Notes under the pieces: generated by a model | Database searches by the model: none | What the model was told of the DNA's origin: nothing | What the model saw: only the letters and a program-made list of their open reading frames with translations | NCBI RefSeq assembly: GCF_001750285.1 | Contig: NZ_MAMP01000012.1 | Location: 289,751 to 353,750 of the forward strand | Length of the DNA: 64,000 nt | Source of the DNA: Domibacillus iocasae | GTDB lineage: Bacteria > Bacillota > Bacilli > Bacillales > Domibacillaceae | Direction: 5' to 3' | Shown here: piece after piece, positions 34,172 through 44,128 of the stretch | Layout of the letters: each line of letters begins with the position of its first letter | Numbering within the stretch: the first letter of the stretch is position 1 | Program-made: the position numbers and the translations under genes

Positions 34172-35647
34172 TCATGTACCGCAGTAAGTTCGGTATGGAC
34201 GGAGTGACTGCGGAGGCAGGGTGGCGTAATCTTCCTGTTCAGAAGAATGGGCATAAGGGCTTGAAAGAACATGGAGCAGTTGCTCCATCACACTGTAGTC
34301 TCCTCGTTCCACTGCAGCTTCTAATGCTTCTTCTACCCGGTGGTTCCTCGGGATGACCGCAGGATTGCTGTTTTTCATCAACTGTTGGGCAGCGTCTTTC
34401 GATTCTTCCTGTCTTCTTAATCTTTCCTGCCACCGCTTTTGCCACTCTGTAAATTCATCGGTCCCACACAGAACGGCATCTTCCGGCTTATCAAACGTTA
34501 AGGCACGGAAGGTATTCGTATAGTCCGCACGATGCTTATGCATTATACTAAGCAGGTCTTCAATAAGCGGCTTATCCTCCGGTTCTTCGTTAAACAATCC
34601 CAGTTTCGCTCTCATTCCAGCGAGCCAATGAGTATCATATAACGCAGGAAAACCTGAAATCGCACCCTCAGCCAGGTCGACAGCTTTTTCCAGATTTTCA
34701 TCGAGAAGCGGCAATAAGGTTTCCGCAAACCGCGCGAGGTTCCATCCGGCAATCATCGGCTGATTGCCATACGCATAACGGCCTTGAACGTCAATGGAAC
34801 TGAACACTGTTTCCGGATCATACGTGTCCATAAAAGCGCATGGACCATAATCAATCGTTTCTCCGCTAATGGTCATGTTGTCGGTATTCATTACCCCATG
34901 GATAAAGCCAACGAGCTGCCATTTGGTAATCAGTGCGACCTGGCGCTTGATCACTTCCTGAAGCAGCGAAAGATAGCGGTTCTCATCCACTTTAATGTGT
35001 GGATAATGGCGCTCTATTGCATAATCGGCCAATGCCTGGAGTTCCTTGCCCCCGTCCCAATTTGCTGCATATTGAAACGTGCCGACACGCAGATGGCTAG
35101 CTGCGACACGGGTCAAAATCGCACCAGGCAGGCCTGTTTCACGGCTGACCGTCTCACCGGTTGCCACAACCGCCAGACTGCGGGTGGTCGGAATACCGAG
35201 CGCATGCATCGCTTCGCTAATAATGTATTCGCGCAGCATTGGCCCCAGCGCCGCCCGCCCGTCGCCCCCACGGGAATATGGCGTTCTGCCTGAACCTTTG
35301 AGCTGAATATCAACCCTCTCCCCTTTAGGCGTGATCTGTTCGCCAAGCAGCAACGCCCGGCCGTCACCTAACATCGTAAAATGGCCAAACTGATGCCCCG
35401 CATACGCCTGCGCAAGCGGCAATGCACCTTTAGGAACCTCATTTCCAGCAAATACCGCTGGGCCATCTTTGCTTTGCAGCGCCTCGGCATTTAATCCTAA
35501 CGATGCGGCCAATGAATCATTCAGCTTGACCAGCTTCGGTGAACGTACAGGGTTTACATCCTGCCGGGTAAAAAAGGATTCCGGCAGACTCGCATAACTA
35601 TTGTCGAAGTTCCATCCTGTTTTTACGGCTTCTTTTTCCTTTGTCAT
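34172..35647 (-). CDS. selO: Protein adenylyltransferase SelO (YdiU)
   Basis: This 491-residue pseudokinase-fold enzyme transfers AMP from ATP to Ser, Thr or Tyr of proteins. Family landmarks are [78 protein letters not shown] and the [16 protein letters not shown] stretch. All look intact, and length is normal. It is monocistronic, with a terminator downstream. Confidence 0.95.
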   Translation of the reverse strand: MTKEKEAVKTGWNFDNSYASLPESFFTRQDVNPVRSPKLVKLNDSLAASLGLNAEALQSKDGPAVFAGNEVPKGALPLAQAYAGHQFGHFTMLGDGRALLLGEQITPKGERVDIQLKGSGRTPYSRGGDGRAALGPMLREYIISEAMHALGIPTTRSLAVVATGETVSRETGLPGAILTRVAASHLRVGTFQYAANWDGGKELQALADYAIERHYPHIKVDENRYLSLLQEVIKRQVALITKWQLVGFIHGVMNTDNMTISGETIDYGPCAFMDTYDPETVFSSIDVQGRYAYGNQPMIAGWNLARFAETLLPLLDENLEKAVDLAEGAISGFPALYDTHWLAGMRAKLGLFNEEPEDKPLIEDLLSIMHKHRADYTNTFRALTFDKPEDAVLCGTDEFTEWQKRWQERLRRQEESKDAAQQLMKNSNPAVIPRNHRVEEALEAAVERGDYSVMEQLLHVLSSPYAHSSEQEDYATLPPQSLRPYRTYCGT

Positions 35648-35916
35648 CGTATCCCCCTTCTTCTGCTTTTGTCTTTTTGTATCCGAATACTGTTCTTTAC
35701 ATACACAGAAATCATGGCATTCTATCCTAACACCAGGCAGACTCGATTAGTGTCCGCTCCTTCTAAGTCATTATACCCTTTCCAATGATTGATGACGCCC
35801 TTTAAGTATTTTTTAGGGATGTAGTAAAATTAGGGCTGCTTTACCCTGTCAAAACTGTTGCCTTTTAGAACTGAAGGCAAATTTTTTGCACTAGAACTGT
35901 TCCTGGTCTTGGTCCA

Positions 35917-36345
35917 TCATTTTAAAACATGCTCCCATAATCCGAGCTTCCCTTTCGCTGGAATAAATTCATCCAGCATCTTCATGTCCTGAACTTCCCA
36001 AGCATAGCCACCCACTGGAAAGTCCCCTAAAAAATAGTTATTGCCAGATACGACTTGTCCATCTTCGAGTACTGCCCATGTCCCGTTGTTTTCCGTTACC
36101 TTTAAACAATTTTCAAGCCTGCACACAGCAATAATCATGCCAGTGGGCAGATTCTCCTTTGTGTATCCATGCGGACCGAGCAGTGCCTGAATAGCCGGAT
36201 AACTAAGCGTTTCTTTATCCATTTTTTTACTTGTATGAATCGCCAGCGGCCCCCGATAATTTGTTTTCCAGGACCTTGTTTCATATTTAGCCTCTCTAAG
36301 AACAAAAAGACTTGCCCAAGGCTGGATCATTGATAAAACCTTCAC
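35917..36345 (-). CDS. ASCH-domain protein
   Basis: This 142-residue protein is of the ASCH fold, related to the PUA RNA-binding domain. It begins VKVLSMIQPWASLFVL and has the family motif YETRSWKTNYRGPLAIHTS and GYAWEVQD. RNA-binding or amidohydrolase roles are proposed for relatives. GTG at 36345 has GGAGG at good distance; the ATG five codons upstream is inside that site. Confidence 0.88.
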   Translation of the reverse strand: MKVLSMIQPWASLFVLREAKYETRSWKTNYRGPLAIHTSKKMDKETLSYPAIQALLGPHGYTKENLPTGMIIAVCRLENCLKVTENNGTWAVLEDGQVVSGNNYFLGDFPVGGYAWEVQDMKMLDEFIPAKGKLGLWEHVLK

Positions 36346-36664
36346 TCTACCGGCCTCCATCCAACCTATGAAAGTATACTTTGCCTATAGAGTGTCCATG
36401 TAAAGGAATATTATAAGCATAAGCAAAATCGAATGAGCACGATTGTGATAAAAAGCGACAGTGTTTAAACCCTGTTTCACATTTATGCCCTAACCCCTGA
36501 GCCCCAGCTTTTTCCCCTGGTGGAATATATCTGTGCAAGCAGGTGAATATCACTGTAATGGAGGAGGCCGTGTTACATGCAGCCATTGTGAATCAAATCG
36601 GATTTATTCAGCTGATTAACTAATCATGTTTTACACTGGGGGTTTTCCTTGTCTCCAATGAGAA
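36346..36664. other. Intergenic region with one repeat copy
   Basis: It holds the repeat at 36508-36582 and otherwise only shadow frames. Confidence 0.45.
36508..36582. repeat. Diverged repeat, copy B (pairs with 31327-31390)
   Basis: See copy A. The shared blocks are TTTTCCCC, TGGAATA, ATATCAC, TGGAGGAGGC and TGTTACATGCA. Confidence 0.5.
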
Positions 36665-36696
36665 ACAAAAAAGACAACCAAATGGCTGTCTCATTT
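36665..36696 (-). terminator. Terminator of the 82-residue protein gene
   Basis: AGACA-A-CCA / TGG-C-TGTCT stem with T6 following on the minus strand. Confidence 0.7.
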
Positions 36697-36733
36697 AAAA
36701 GTAAGAACAGTATATTATAGCCTTTACCGTGAC

Positions 36734-36982
36734 TTAATCAACTTCCACGAGATAAAGAGCCTCCCGGCAATTTGGACCGTTTACTGTTTTTTTAAGGTTT
36801 CGCATGTCTCCATAATAAGTAAGCGGCGGTTTGTCATTGGCGGTGACGGTAAATGCATACTTCTTTTTCTTTTTTTTAATTTCCGAATAGCCATCCTTCC
36901 TCTCAAATCGAACAACAGCTCCTTCATTTACCGCTTCGATGGCTTCTGTCGGTGTGACAAATTTTTTCTTCGCATTCTCCAT
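36734..36982 (-). CDS. Uncharacterised 82-residue protein
   Basis: This small basic protein has a run of six Lys (SEIKKKKKKYAF) and a Cys near the end (GPNCREALYLVEVD). ACAGGAGGA precedes the ATG and a terminator follows. I recognise no family. Confidence 0.65.
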   Translation of the reverse strand: MENAKKKFVTPTEAIEAVNEGAVVRFERKDGYSEIKKKKKKYAFTVTANDKPPLTYYGDMRNLKKTVNGPNCREALYLVEVD

Positions 36983-37288
36983 AGTATCCTCCTGTTATTA
37001 GAAAAATAAATACTAGGTATCAACGTACAACATACATCACGCGACTAAGATACTCTCTATAACTCAAACGTTACCCCTTTATATTGGATATAAACAAGAA
37101 ATCTTTTAAAACTGGGAACAGATCGATATCATTTCCTGACTATGATTACACCTAGACAAACGGCTTCTTTTTTAGATTACCGAGATTCATGATATAATTT
37201 ATGTAAGAGGTAGTATAAAAAGATGCTTGCACCATATATTCCACTTGGTGTCAGCAGCAGCGAAATAAAGAAATCAAAGGAGAAAAAA

Positions 37289-37576
37289 ATGTTTACGATT
37301 ACAGAGAAAGCTCAAGAAGTAATTAAAGAAATGATACAGGAAGATACGGAAATGGAAACATTTTTAAAATTTTGTGTGACAAGCAAATGCTGCAATGAAA
37401 TGGAGTATGACTTAAGCCTGTCTTCCCATAAAAAAGAACAAGATTCAATCATTGAATTTGATGACTTTCGTGCGCTCATTAATCCTGCCGACATCCGCCT
37501 TATTAAAAACACAGAAATTGATTTTAAAGACGGTGGATTTACGATCAATAATCGAAATCCTTTAGTTTCATTTTAA
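37289..37576 (+). CDS. HesB/IscA-like protein lacking the C-terminal Cys pair
   Basis: This 95-residue protein starts FTITEKAQEVIKEMI, the usual start of A-type Fe-S carrier and HesB-like proteins. It continues with YDLSL and the ALINPADIRLIKN segment. Classical carriers end in a CGCG motif. Here the end is INNRNPLVSF, and cysteines occur only in the middle (FCVTSKCCNE). Role in Fe-S assembly is therefore doubtful. CAAAGGAG precedes the ATG at 37289; the frame is open upstream. Confidence 0.7.
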   Translation: MFTITEKAQEVIKEMIQEDTEMETFLKFCVTSKCCNEMEYDLSLSSHKKEQDSIIEFDDFRALINPADIRLIKNTEIDFKDGGFTINNRNPLVSF

Positions 37577-37624
37577 GGATTGAAACCTTTGCGAACAAAA
37601 TGTTTAAGAGAGAAATCCTAAACA

Positions 37625-37662
37625 AATAATGCTGCCCCCAAGTAAAGGGACAGCATTATTTT
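37625..37662 (+). terminator. Terminator after the HesB-like gene (duplicate of 34052-34089)
   Basis: AATAATGCTG / CAGCATTATT stem with TTTTGC after it. The hairpin and the following 20 bases resemble the selO terminator region. Confidence 0.8.
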
Positions 37663-37827
37663 GCACTAATCGTAAATCATGACAAGTTTGATGGACTAGT
37701 CATTGTGCGTCCAACACCGATCAAGGCGATTGAACGGTTTTTCCCTTTCCCTTTGCTCCAAAAACAAGATAAGAAACAAAGCCGCCATTGCGAACAGAAA
37801 TTCAGAAATAAAACATTTGCGTTCTAT

Positions 37828-38151
37828 TTATTCAGCCGGTCTTGGGCCTGGATCCATGCCGCTGTTTTGTACTGTCATAATGGGGCGGACAGTCACGTCA
37901 CCATTTATCCGAACTTGACAAGACAAACGTATATTATCTTCAACCAATCCTTTTTCATCAAATGCTTTTTTTTCGATATTGGTTAAATCATCAAAGTCGC
38001 CTTCCAATATTTCCACTCGGCAGGTTGTACATCTGGCTTTGCCGCCGCATCGATGCAGAATACCTACACCATTATCTTCTAACGCCAGCACCAGCTTCTT
38101 TCCTCTTTCAATTTCAAACGTATCCAGACCTGCAACCGTTAATTTTGGCAT
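37828..38151 (-). CDS. 2Fe-2S ferredoxin
   Basis: This 107-residue plant-type ferredoxin has the cluster ligands in HRCGGKARCTTCRVE (C-x5-C-x2-C) and LSCQVR. It should carry electrons in the cytoplasm. The tail PIMTVQNSGMDPGPRPAE extends beyond the usual end. AGGAGAGGA lies upstream. Partner enzyme unknown. Confidence 0.93.
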   Translation of the reverse strand: MPKLTVAGLDTFEIERGKKLVLALEDNGVGILHRCGGKARCTTCRVEILEGDFDDLTNIEKKAFDEKGLVEDNIRLSCQVRINGDVTVRPIMTVQNSGMDPGPRPAE

Positions 38152-38261
38152 ACTATCCTCTCCTGTTAGAAAAAATATTAATGATTATTATAAAATCGAC
38201 CTAATTAAATAAATTATGCATAGAAGATTTTTTCTTCCATAGTTCTTAATGACGAACTGAA

Positions 38262-38528
38262 CTATATAATATATCCTTCCTGTATTTTAAGGAAAGAGTC
38301 AGCGTCATAAAAAATCGCCTCGACAGGATACGATTGTAAATATTTGAAGTTTAAACCAGCATGATTTTCTTGAAATCGAGCCGGCAAAGCAGCACTTATT
38401 TTTTCCGTGGTGCCCGAAAAAGTGGAAAAATCCTCCAGCATCCTGCAATCGATTAACCCTGTCGGCGTTGGTGAAGAAATTTGACTAATTGTATGCTGAT
38501 TCAAATGAGGAATAAAAGTGAAAAGCAT
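38262..38528 (-). CDS. Doubtful frame, possible gene fragment
   Basis: The 88-codon frame reads protein-like in its second half (ENHAGLNFKYLQSYPVEAIF), but there is no ribosome site and no family is recognised. It may be debris linked to the sigma-54 activator remnant just upstream on the same strand. Confidence 0.25.
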   Translation of the reverse strand: MLFTFIPHLNQHTISQISSPTPTGLIDCRMLEDFSTFSGTTEKISAALPARFQENHAGLNFKYLQSYPVEAIFYDADSFLKIQEGYII

Positions 38529-38584
38529 GTGCTTGCCTATCAGATTGTCGAAAATCAGTTAGAGGATTTAGCAGAAAAGATCAT

Positions 38585-38719
38585 CCCGTGATTCGCTAAT
38601 TTAAAATAGCCGGGTTTCCCTTTGACATCTGCCTCTGTAAAAACTCCTTCCTCATATCCAAATAATTCACTTTTAAGCAGCTGTTCAGGAATTGCACCGC
38701 AGTTTACGCCGATAAATTG
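38585..38719 (-). pseudogene. Sigma-54 activator AAA+ fragment
   Basis: Minus-strand codons read [20 protein letters not shown] then [20 protein letters not shown] and LANHG. This is the central part of a sigma-54-interaction domain. The GAFTGA loop has become GVFTEA. About 45 of some 400 residues remain. Confidence 0.75.
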
Positions 38720-39136
38720 ATGTTTCACTTATGAAACAATATATATATATAAATTATAAAGAAAATGCTTTAAAACAGGTAAGTTACGCGCCATATGGTT
38801 TATATATTTTTCTTGCTTATTTTTCTGTATATACTCTTTTTTTGAATTTTGCACATTGTACTATGAAATAAAATGCAATTTTTACTGATAATTTACTGAC
38901 CAATTATCATAAAATCGGATAAAGACAATTAAAAAGACCACCTCGTGTGAAGTGGCCCTCTGCAAACTTTTGATCTACAATGATTTCTTTACTTATGCTT
39001 CACTATTTTTTCAAATTTATCTATACTCCCTTGCCAACCTTATCTATACATAGATGGTCGTTAAGAATGCAAAAGCCGCGGCTTATTAGATACGTTTCTG
39101 ACTGCCGGTTTTGCCGGCAATCATATATCTTCTTAT
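38720..39136. other. AT-rich intergenic region
   Basis: No gene recognised. A weak hairpin (GACCAC...GTGGCC, 38937-38957) lies in it. Confidence 0.4.
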
Positions 39137-39182
39137 AAAATAAAACGACCCCTCCACTTGTTAAAGTAACAGTTGGGGCCGT
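39137..39182 (-). terminator. Terminator of sstT
   Basis: ACGGCCCCAACT / AAGTGGAGGGGTCGT stem with a bulge, then TTTTATTTTA on the minus strand. Confidence 0.8.
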
Positions 39183-39208
39183 TCAATCGCAGATACAAAG
39201 ATTTTTCT

Positions 39209-40447
39209 TTATCCTGCTTTATGGATATCTATTTTTTTTCCTTCTTTACGCCACTCTTTAAATTCAGCTGCTGCTGTGAAAAGAACGTCTGTGGATGAGT
39301 TAAGGGATGTTTCAAACGAGTCTTGCAGCACACCGATGATAAAACCTACCCCAACGACCTGCATAGCAATATCAGCCGGGATCCCGAAAAGACTGCATGC
39401 CAGTGGAATCAGTAATAAAGATCCGCCGGCAACCCCTGAAGCACCGCAGGCACATACCGCTGCCAGCACGCTCAGGATAATGGCCGTAGGAATGTCCACT
39501 TGAATGCCAAGCGTATGAACCGCTGCAAGTGTTAAAACTGAAATCGTCACAGCAGCACCTGCCATATTGATCGTTGCACCTAAAGGAATGGAGACCGAAT
39601 AACTATCCTTATTCAAACCTAAATCTTCACATAACCTCATATTAACCGGAATATTCGAAGCGGAGCTGCGTGTAAAGAATGCGGTAATACCGCTTTCCTT
39701 TAAGCATTTAAACACAAGTGGATACGGGTTTTGACGAATTACGGCAAACACAATAATTGGATTAACAACGAGCGCCACAAAAACCATACAGCCAATCAAC
39801 ACAGCAAGCAGTTTTCCGTAACTTAGCAGAGACTCAAGTCCATTTGTTGTAATCGATTCAATCACTAGACCCATGATTCCCAGCGGGGCAAACTTAATCA
39901 CCCATGCAACCATTGTCGATACCGCATCCGAAAAATTCGAAATGAGCGTTTTGGTTGTGTCAGCGGCATTTCTCAGCGCCAAACCAAGAACAATCGCCCA
40001 AGCTAAAATCCCAATATAGTTCGCATTCACAATCGCATTTACCGGATTATCGACAACGTTCAGCAGTAAGGTTTTCAACACTTCTGTTATACCGCTGGGA
40101 GGCGTGACACCTTCAGCGCTGTCTGCAAGCGATAAGCTGACAGGAAAAATAAAACTGACAATAACGGCGATTAAACCTGCTAAAAACGTTCCTAAAAGAT
40201 ATAAGCCAATAATCGATTTCATATTCGTTTGGTGGCCGCTTTTATGCTGAGCGATGGCCGCCATAACCAGGACGAATACCAGCACAGGCGCGATTGCTTT
40301 TAAAGCACCGACAAATAAAGAGCCTAAAATGGCAACTGGTTTCGCTGCTTCCGGAATCGTGACAGCCAGGATAATACCAATAATCAAACCGATAATGATT
40401 TGTTTGACCAGGCTTACCTGATTCCACTTCTGCAGTATAATTTTCAT
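39209..40447 (-). CDS. sstT: Serine/threonine:sodium symporter SstT
   Basis: This 412-residue transporter of the dicarboxylate/amino-acid:cation symporter family has about eight membrane helices and re-entrant loops. Landmarks are [20 protein letters not shown] (serine-rich hairpin), [17 protein letters not shown] and [17 protein letters not shown]. It imports serine and threonine with sodium. It is monocistronic with its own terminator. Confidence 0.94.
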   Translation of the reverse strand: MKIILQKWNQVSLVKQIIIGLIIGIILAVTIPEAAKPVAILGSLFVGALKAIAPVLVFVLVMAAIAQHKSGHQTNMKSIIGLYLLGTFLAGLIAVIVSFIFPVSLSLADSAEGVTPPSGITEVLKTLLLNVVDNPVNAIVNANYIGILAWAIVLGLALRNAADTTKTLISNFSDAVSTMVAWVIKFAPLGIMGLVIESITTNGLESLLSYGKLLAVLIGCMVFVALVVNPIIVFAVIRQNPYPLVFKCLKESGITAFFTRSSASNIPVNMRLCEDLGLNKDSYSVSIPLGATINMAGAAVTISVLTLAAVHTLGIQVDIPTAIILSVLAAVCACGASGVAGGSLLLIPLACSLFGIPADIAMQVVGVGFIIGVLQDSFETSLNSSTDVLFTAAAEFKEWRKEGKKIDIHKAG

Positions 40448-41054
40448 ACATGTTCCCCCATTAGTTTAAGATAAAATTGTAACATTGCTCCGGTTGAGCT
40501 ATTCCTTTCCTATACCTTGATGATAGAAAGAAATCTATTACATACAGATACTATTGAATTACAGCCGACTTTTATTAAATATGGACCAACCTTAATCTCG
40601 GATTTTGGCTTTTGAGTTTCTCCTTCCCTGTTTCTTCAAAGTCTTTCCAAAGACCCAATGATTAAAAATCATCACGTACTAAATAGATTTTAGAACGATT
40701 TATTTCTCCATCTTATTCCACCTGGAAAAGACAATTGTCTTTCTAATAAATAGTATTATAATATTTTTTCGATATATTACAATACTATTTATATTATTGA
40801 AAAATGTTGTAATTATTAGAACATTCTTATAAAAACGAGACTAAACAATTATCTATCGAAAATTTCTTTTTAGGACGATTTCAATGTATAGCTCCCTGGA
40901 ATATAAAAACTTTATGAATAGATGTCTCCCTCCATGATATATACTTTCATAACTATAAGAAAAAGCCTCCCTTCCATTTTTCAATAAACTCTTTTACATC
41001 GATTAAATTTTTCGGTTTAACAAAAGGCATGATTTTAAATACAGGAGGTAAATT
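40448..41054. other. AT-rich intergenic region with two palindromes
   Basis: AAAGACAATTGTCTTT is a perfect 16-bp palindrome at 40727-40742. TAGTATTATAATAT (40751) pairs with ATATTACAATACTA (40774) with one mismatch. No gene recognised. Confidence 0.55.
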
Positions 41055-41123
41055 ATGATTCGTGTAGATTTTTCGCATTCTTCAATTTTTACATTCAAAT
41101 CACACGTGGGAGCGGGGAATTGA
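41055..41123 (+). CDS. 22-residue open frame with a strong ribosome site
   Basis: ACAGGAGGTAAATT precedes an ATG encoding MIRVDFSHSSIFTFKSHVGA plus two residues, then TGA. It may be a real micropeptide, or the start of a gene whose remainder was lost; the downstream codons do not continue in frame. Confidence 0.35.
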   Translation: MIRVDFSHSSIFTFKSHVGAGN

Positions 41124-41284
41124 TATATAATTTTACATCAGAGATTGGAACTGAAGAGTATTAGTTACTCAGTAAATGTACTTTCAGCAGAAGGATGCAT
41201 TCAGAGTACAGACAAACAAATATTTTTATTTTCCTGTCCCCTTATGGAAGCAGTATGAGAGCGAGTCCTTTTATGGTTCTTATA

Positions 41285-41400
41285 AATGGGATCGAAAAGA
41301 CGGCGGGTGAGCCGGAAGACCCCGCAGGCACAGCCGAGGAGGCTTCCGCACTGTCCGTGAAAAGCGTGGTCCGGCAGGCTTAGGCTTCACCTTTCGAATC
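41285..41400 (-). repeat. GC-rich dispersed repeat, copy 3
   Basis: On the minus strand it begins AGGTGAAGCCTAAGCC then TGCCGGACCACGC. That resembles the head of the element at 17256 (AGGTGAAGCC, TGCCGGACTGCGC). It is much richer in G+C than its surroundings. Confidence 0.5.
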
Positions 41401-41546
41401 TAATGAAAAAGCAGTGCATCACACACCTGTTTTTTCAAGAAAGAAAACTTTGTCGACAATCTGAATGCACTCTTCAACAGAAGGGTCCATTGATTAAATT
41501 AAGTTTTTTAAGAACTCCATATAAAAGCTTTTCATTCGCTCGGTAT

Positions 41547-42731
41547 TTAACTGTTGACTATATTCCCGTTAAAAGCTTCTGGAATCATAGTGAACCCTTC
41601 AATCACGGTATCTTCTTCCACTTCGATCATAATATAACGTTTACCGTTAAAATTGACCTGTCTCACATATCTTAAATCCTGCGGACTAATAGAAATGTTT
41701 GCTACTTTCGTGTTGATTTTGATAGATTTTGATTTATACTTTGGTACGATGCTACTTGCTTTCAGCTCATAATTTTCGTCATCGAGGACTCTTTGAAAAG
41801 CTGTTTCTACCTTTTCTGTATTTACATCTTCTAGTCCGCTCATCTTTAAAATATGTTCTACGTCTTTGCAGTCTAATTTTGGTGTTTCTTCATCTTCAAT
41901 TTCTTCAATCACACGGTTAATTTCTTCATACACATTGGAGAGTGTTGACGTGTTTAGTTGATCTCCAATTACGTCTTTTACAATTTCCTCAAAAGCGATT
42001 TTATCCTCTTTTGCAGTCATCGTTTCTTCCCCATTTAATACTTCCTCTATGAACTGGTGATCGGGCTCATGAACCTTGCCTGCTGAATATAGAATGTGAT
42101 TGACATCTGCTGCATTATCGGTGAAGCAGGGAAACAGAAAGCCTGAGATGGGAGCGTTCAGGTTGATAATTGGATCAACGACAAAATGATATTTGAATTC
42201 TTTTTCGACATAGTCAAAAAGCAGTTCTTTTTTTGGTTCTTGTGTTTTATTGATACTGCATAGAATAAATGAATGGGAGTAAACGGCATCCCGTTCACTT
42301 TCCTCAGCCTCTTCGCCTGGGCGTTTCATTGGCTTCAAATATTCTCCTCGAATAAATGTTACGACAATATCCATTTCATATTGTCGGTCTTTAAGCATTT
42401 TTTCAACGATGAGAAGCATTTGTTCTTTCCAGCCCTCCACATCACTGCTTAGTAATCCTTGATGCAAAATAAGCTGACTGTTATTTTTAGCATCACGCTG
42501 AAATTTCAATTCAAATAACTTTTCATCCAATTGTCCTGTAAGTAATTTTTTAAAGTTATTCATAAACAATTCTTGCTGATCTTGGTCTAACATTTCAAAC
42601 AGCTGACTTTGATGATGATAGATTTCACTTGTTTCCTTCATAATATAAACATTAAAGATTTCATTGATTTTGAGTAAATCATTACCTGCTTTAAATTGTT
42701 TTCGAATGCTTGCTACGTCTTTTTTGTTCAT
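41547..42731 (-). CDS. DUF4317 family protein
   Basis: This 394-residue soluble protein starts MNKKDVASIRKQFKAGNDLL and contains the DUF4317 landmarks DLLKINEIFNVYIMKETSEI and NAPISGFLFPCFTDNAADVN, with GKVHEPDHQFI nearby. Function is unknown. The frame is open 110 codons higher, but AGGAGTGGG before the ATG at 42731 and the family start decide. It stands alone. Confidence 0.8.
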   Translation of the reverse strand: MNKKDVASIRKQFKAGNDLLKINEIFNVYIMKETSEIYHHQSQLFEMLDQDQQELFMNNFKKLLTGQLDEKLFELKFQRDAKNNSQLILHQGLLSSDVEGWKEQMLLIVEKMLKDRQYEMDIVVTFIRGEYLKPMKRPGEEAEESERDAVYSHSFILCSINKTQEPKKELLFDYVEKEFKYHFVVDPIINLNAPISGFLFPCFTDNAADVNHILYSAGKVHEPDHQFIEEVLNGEETMTAKEDKIAFEEIVKDVIGDQLNTSTLSNVYEEINRVIEEIEDEETPKLDCKDVEHILKMSGLEDVNTEKVETAFQRVLDDENYELKASSIVPKYKSKSIKINTKVANISISPQDLRYVRQVNFNGKRYIMIEVEEDTVIEGFTMIPEAFNGNIVNS

Positions 42732-43123
42732 ATCTATTCCCACTCCTAAGCTGTTTTGATCTGCTATTGTGCTTTTGAAATTCACAAAGTTATCAAGTGC
42801 TGTCATTAAAAGGTGGAGAGTAAATCTTTGGCTCCATTTGATTACTTTCCACTCTTTGAAGGATCGTTTTATTTTAACATAAGGGTTGATCGGGTAACTC
42901 ATTCTAGTTTTTACATTATCAAAATCAGAAACGGAAAAAGAAGAAAATGAGGATAAAATTAATATGTGGTTAGCCGTCTTTGGTATTACTATAATAACAA
43001 ACGTATAAAGCAAAAATTGGCGGGAATGAATCCGGTTCAATACCGCCTTCACACCAGCCAATTAACTGATTAGTATAAACTCTAACTTTTTGGAGGCACA
43101 CCCGTTTAACGCCCTACCTCACT
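42732..43123. other. Intergenic region upstream of the DUF4317 gene
   Basis: The open frame continues through most of this stretch, but its codons resemble no known protein. No RNA or hairpin recognised. Confidence 0.4.
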
Positions 43124-44128
43124 TTACCTTGAACTGGGACACTTCTCCTGTTCGCCCATCCCCTCAAGACTTTCTGAACCAAAGTTATCGAGCAATGCAC
43201 GCGCTTCATCTGTTGACTTTGTGTTCATTAATTGATTTCTTAATTCACTTGCCCCTCGAAACCCTTTGACATATATCTTAAAAAAGCGATGAAGAGCCTT
43301 GAACGGACGCAGCTCTAATTTTGAATATTTATCATGGAGATCCAGATGCAGCCTTAAGAGATCAAGCAATTCCTTGCTGCTATGATCTTTCGGCTGCTTT
43401 TCAAAGGCAAATGGATTATTGAAAATACCACGCCCAATCATAACCCCATCAATACCATATTGCTGAGCGAGCTTCAAGCCAGTTTGACGGTCAGGAATAT
43501 CACCATTGATCGTAAGGAGCGTATCTGGTGCCACCTGGTCACGAAGTTTTTTAATCTCTGGGATCAGCTCCCAGTGAGCATCTACTTTGCTCATTTCCTT
43601 CCTTGTACGCAGATGAATGGAGAGATTAACAATATCTTGTTTTAATATGTGTGTTAACCAGCTCCGCCATTCGTCTACATCCGTGAAACCAAGTCTTGTT
43701 TTTACGCTTACCGGCAATCCTCCTGCTTTTGCTGCTTGTATTAAATCTGCGGCAACTTCTGGACGGAGGATAAGACCGCTTCCCTTCCCATTCTGTGTCA
43801 CATTAGGCACGGGACAGCCCATATTGATATCCACTCCCCGAAAGCCTAGTTTCGCCATACCAATACTCATTTGCCGAAAATATTCAGGCTTATCCCCCCA
43901 TATGTGGGCTACAATGGGTTGTTCATCCTCTGTAAAAGTCAAACGCCCACGCACACTTTTGTGCCCCTCTGGATGACAATAACTCTCCGTGTTGGTAAAC
44001 TCTGTAAAAAAAACATCAGGTCTGGCTGCTTCACTCACTACATGGCGAAAAACAACATCCGTCACATCTTCCATTGGTGCCAGTATAAAAAAAGGTCGTG
44101 GTAAATCACGCCAAAAATTATCTATCAT
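43124..44128 (-). CDS. dus: tRNA-dihydrouridine synthase
   Basis: This 334-residue FMN enzyme reduces uridines in tRNA. It has [20 protein letters not shown] at the FMN site, [20 protein letters not shown] with the catalytic Cys, the VSVKTRLGF strand and [15 protein letters not shown]. It resembles the DusC-like group found in some Firmicutes in addition to DusB. Start is either ATG at 44128 or TTG at 44140; GAGAGGA is nearer the TTG but too close to it. Confidence 0.93.
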   Translation of the reverse strand: MIDNFWRDLPRPFFILAPMEDVTDVVFRHVVSEAARPDVFFTEFTNTESYCHPEGHKSVRGRLTFTEDEQPIVAHIWGDKPEYFRQMSIGMAKLGFRGVDINMGCPVPNVTQNGKGSGLILRPEVAADLIQAAKAGGLPVSVKTRLGFTDVDEWRSWLTHILKQDIVNLSIHLRTRKEMSKVDAHWELIPEIKKLRDQVAPDTLLTINGDIPDRQTGLKLAQQYGIDGVMIGRGIFNNPFAFEKQPKDHSSKELLDLLRLHLDLHDKYSKLELRPFKALHRFFKIYVKGFRGASELRNQLMNTKSTDEARALLDNFGSESLEGMGEQEKCPSSR

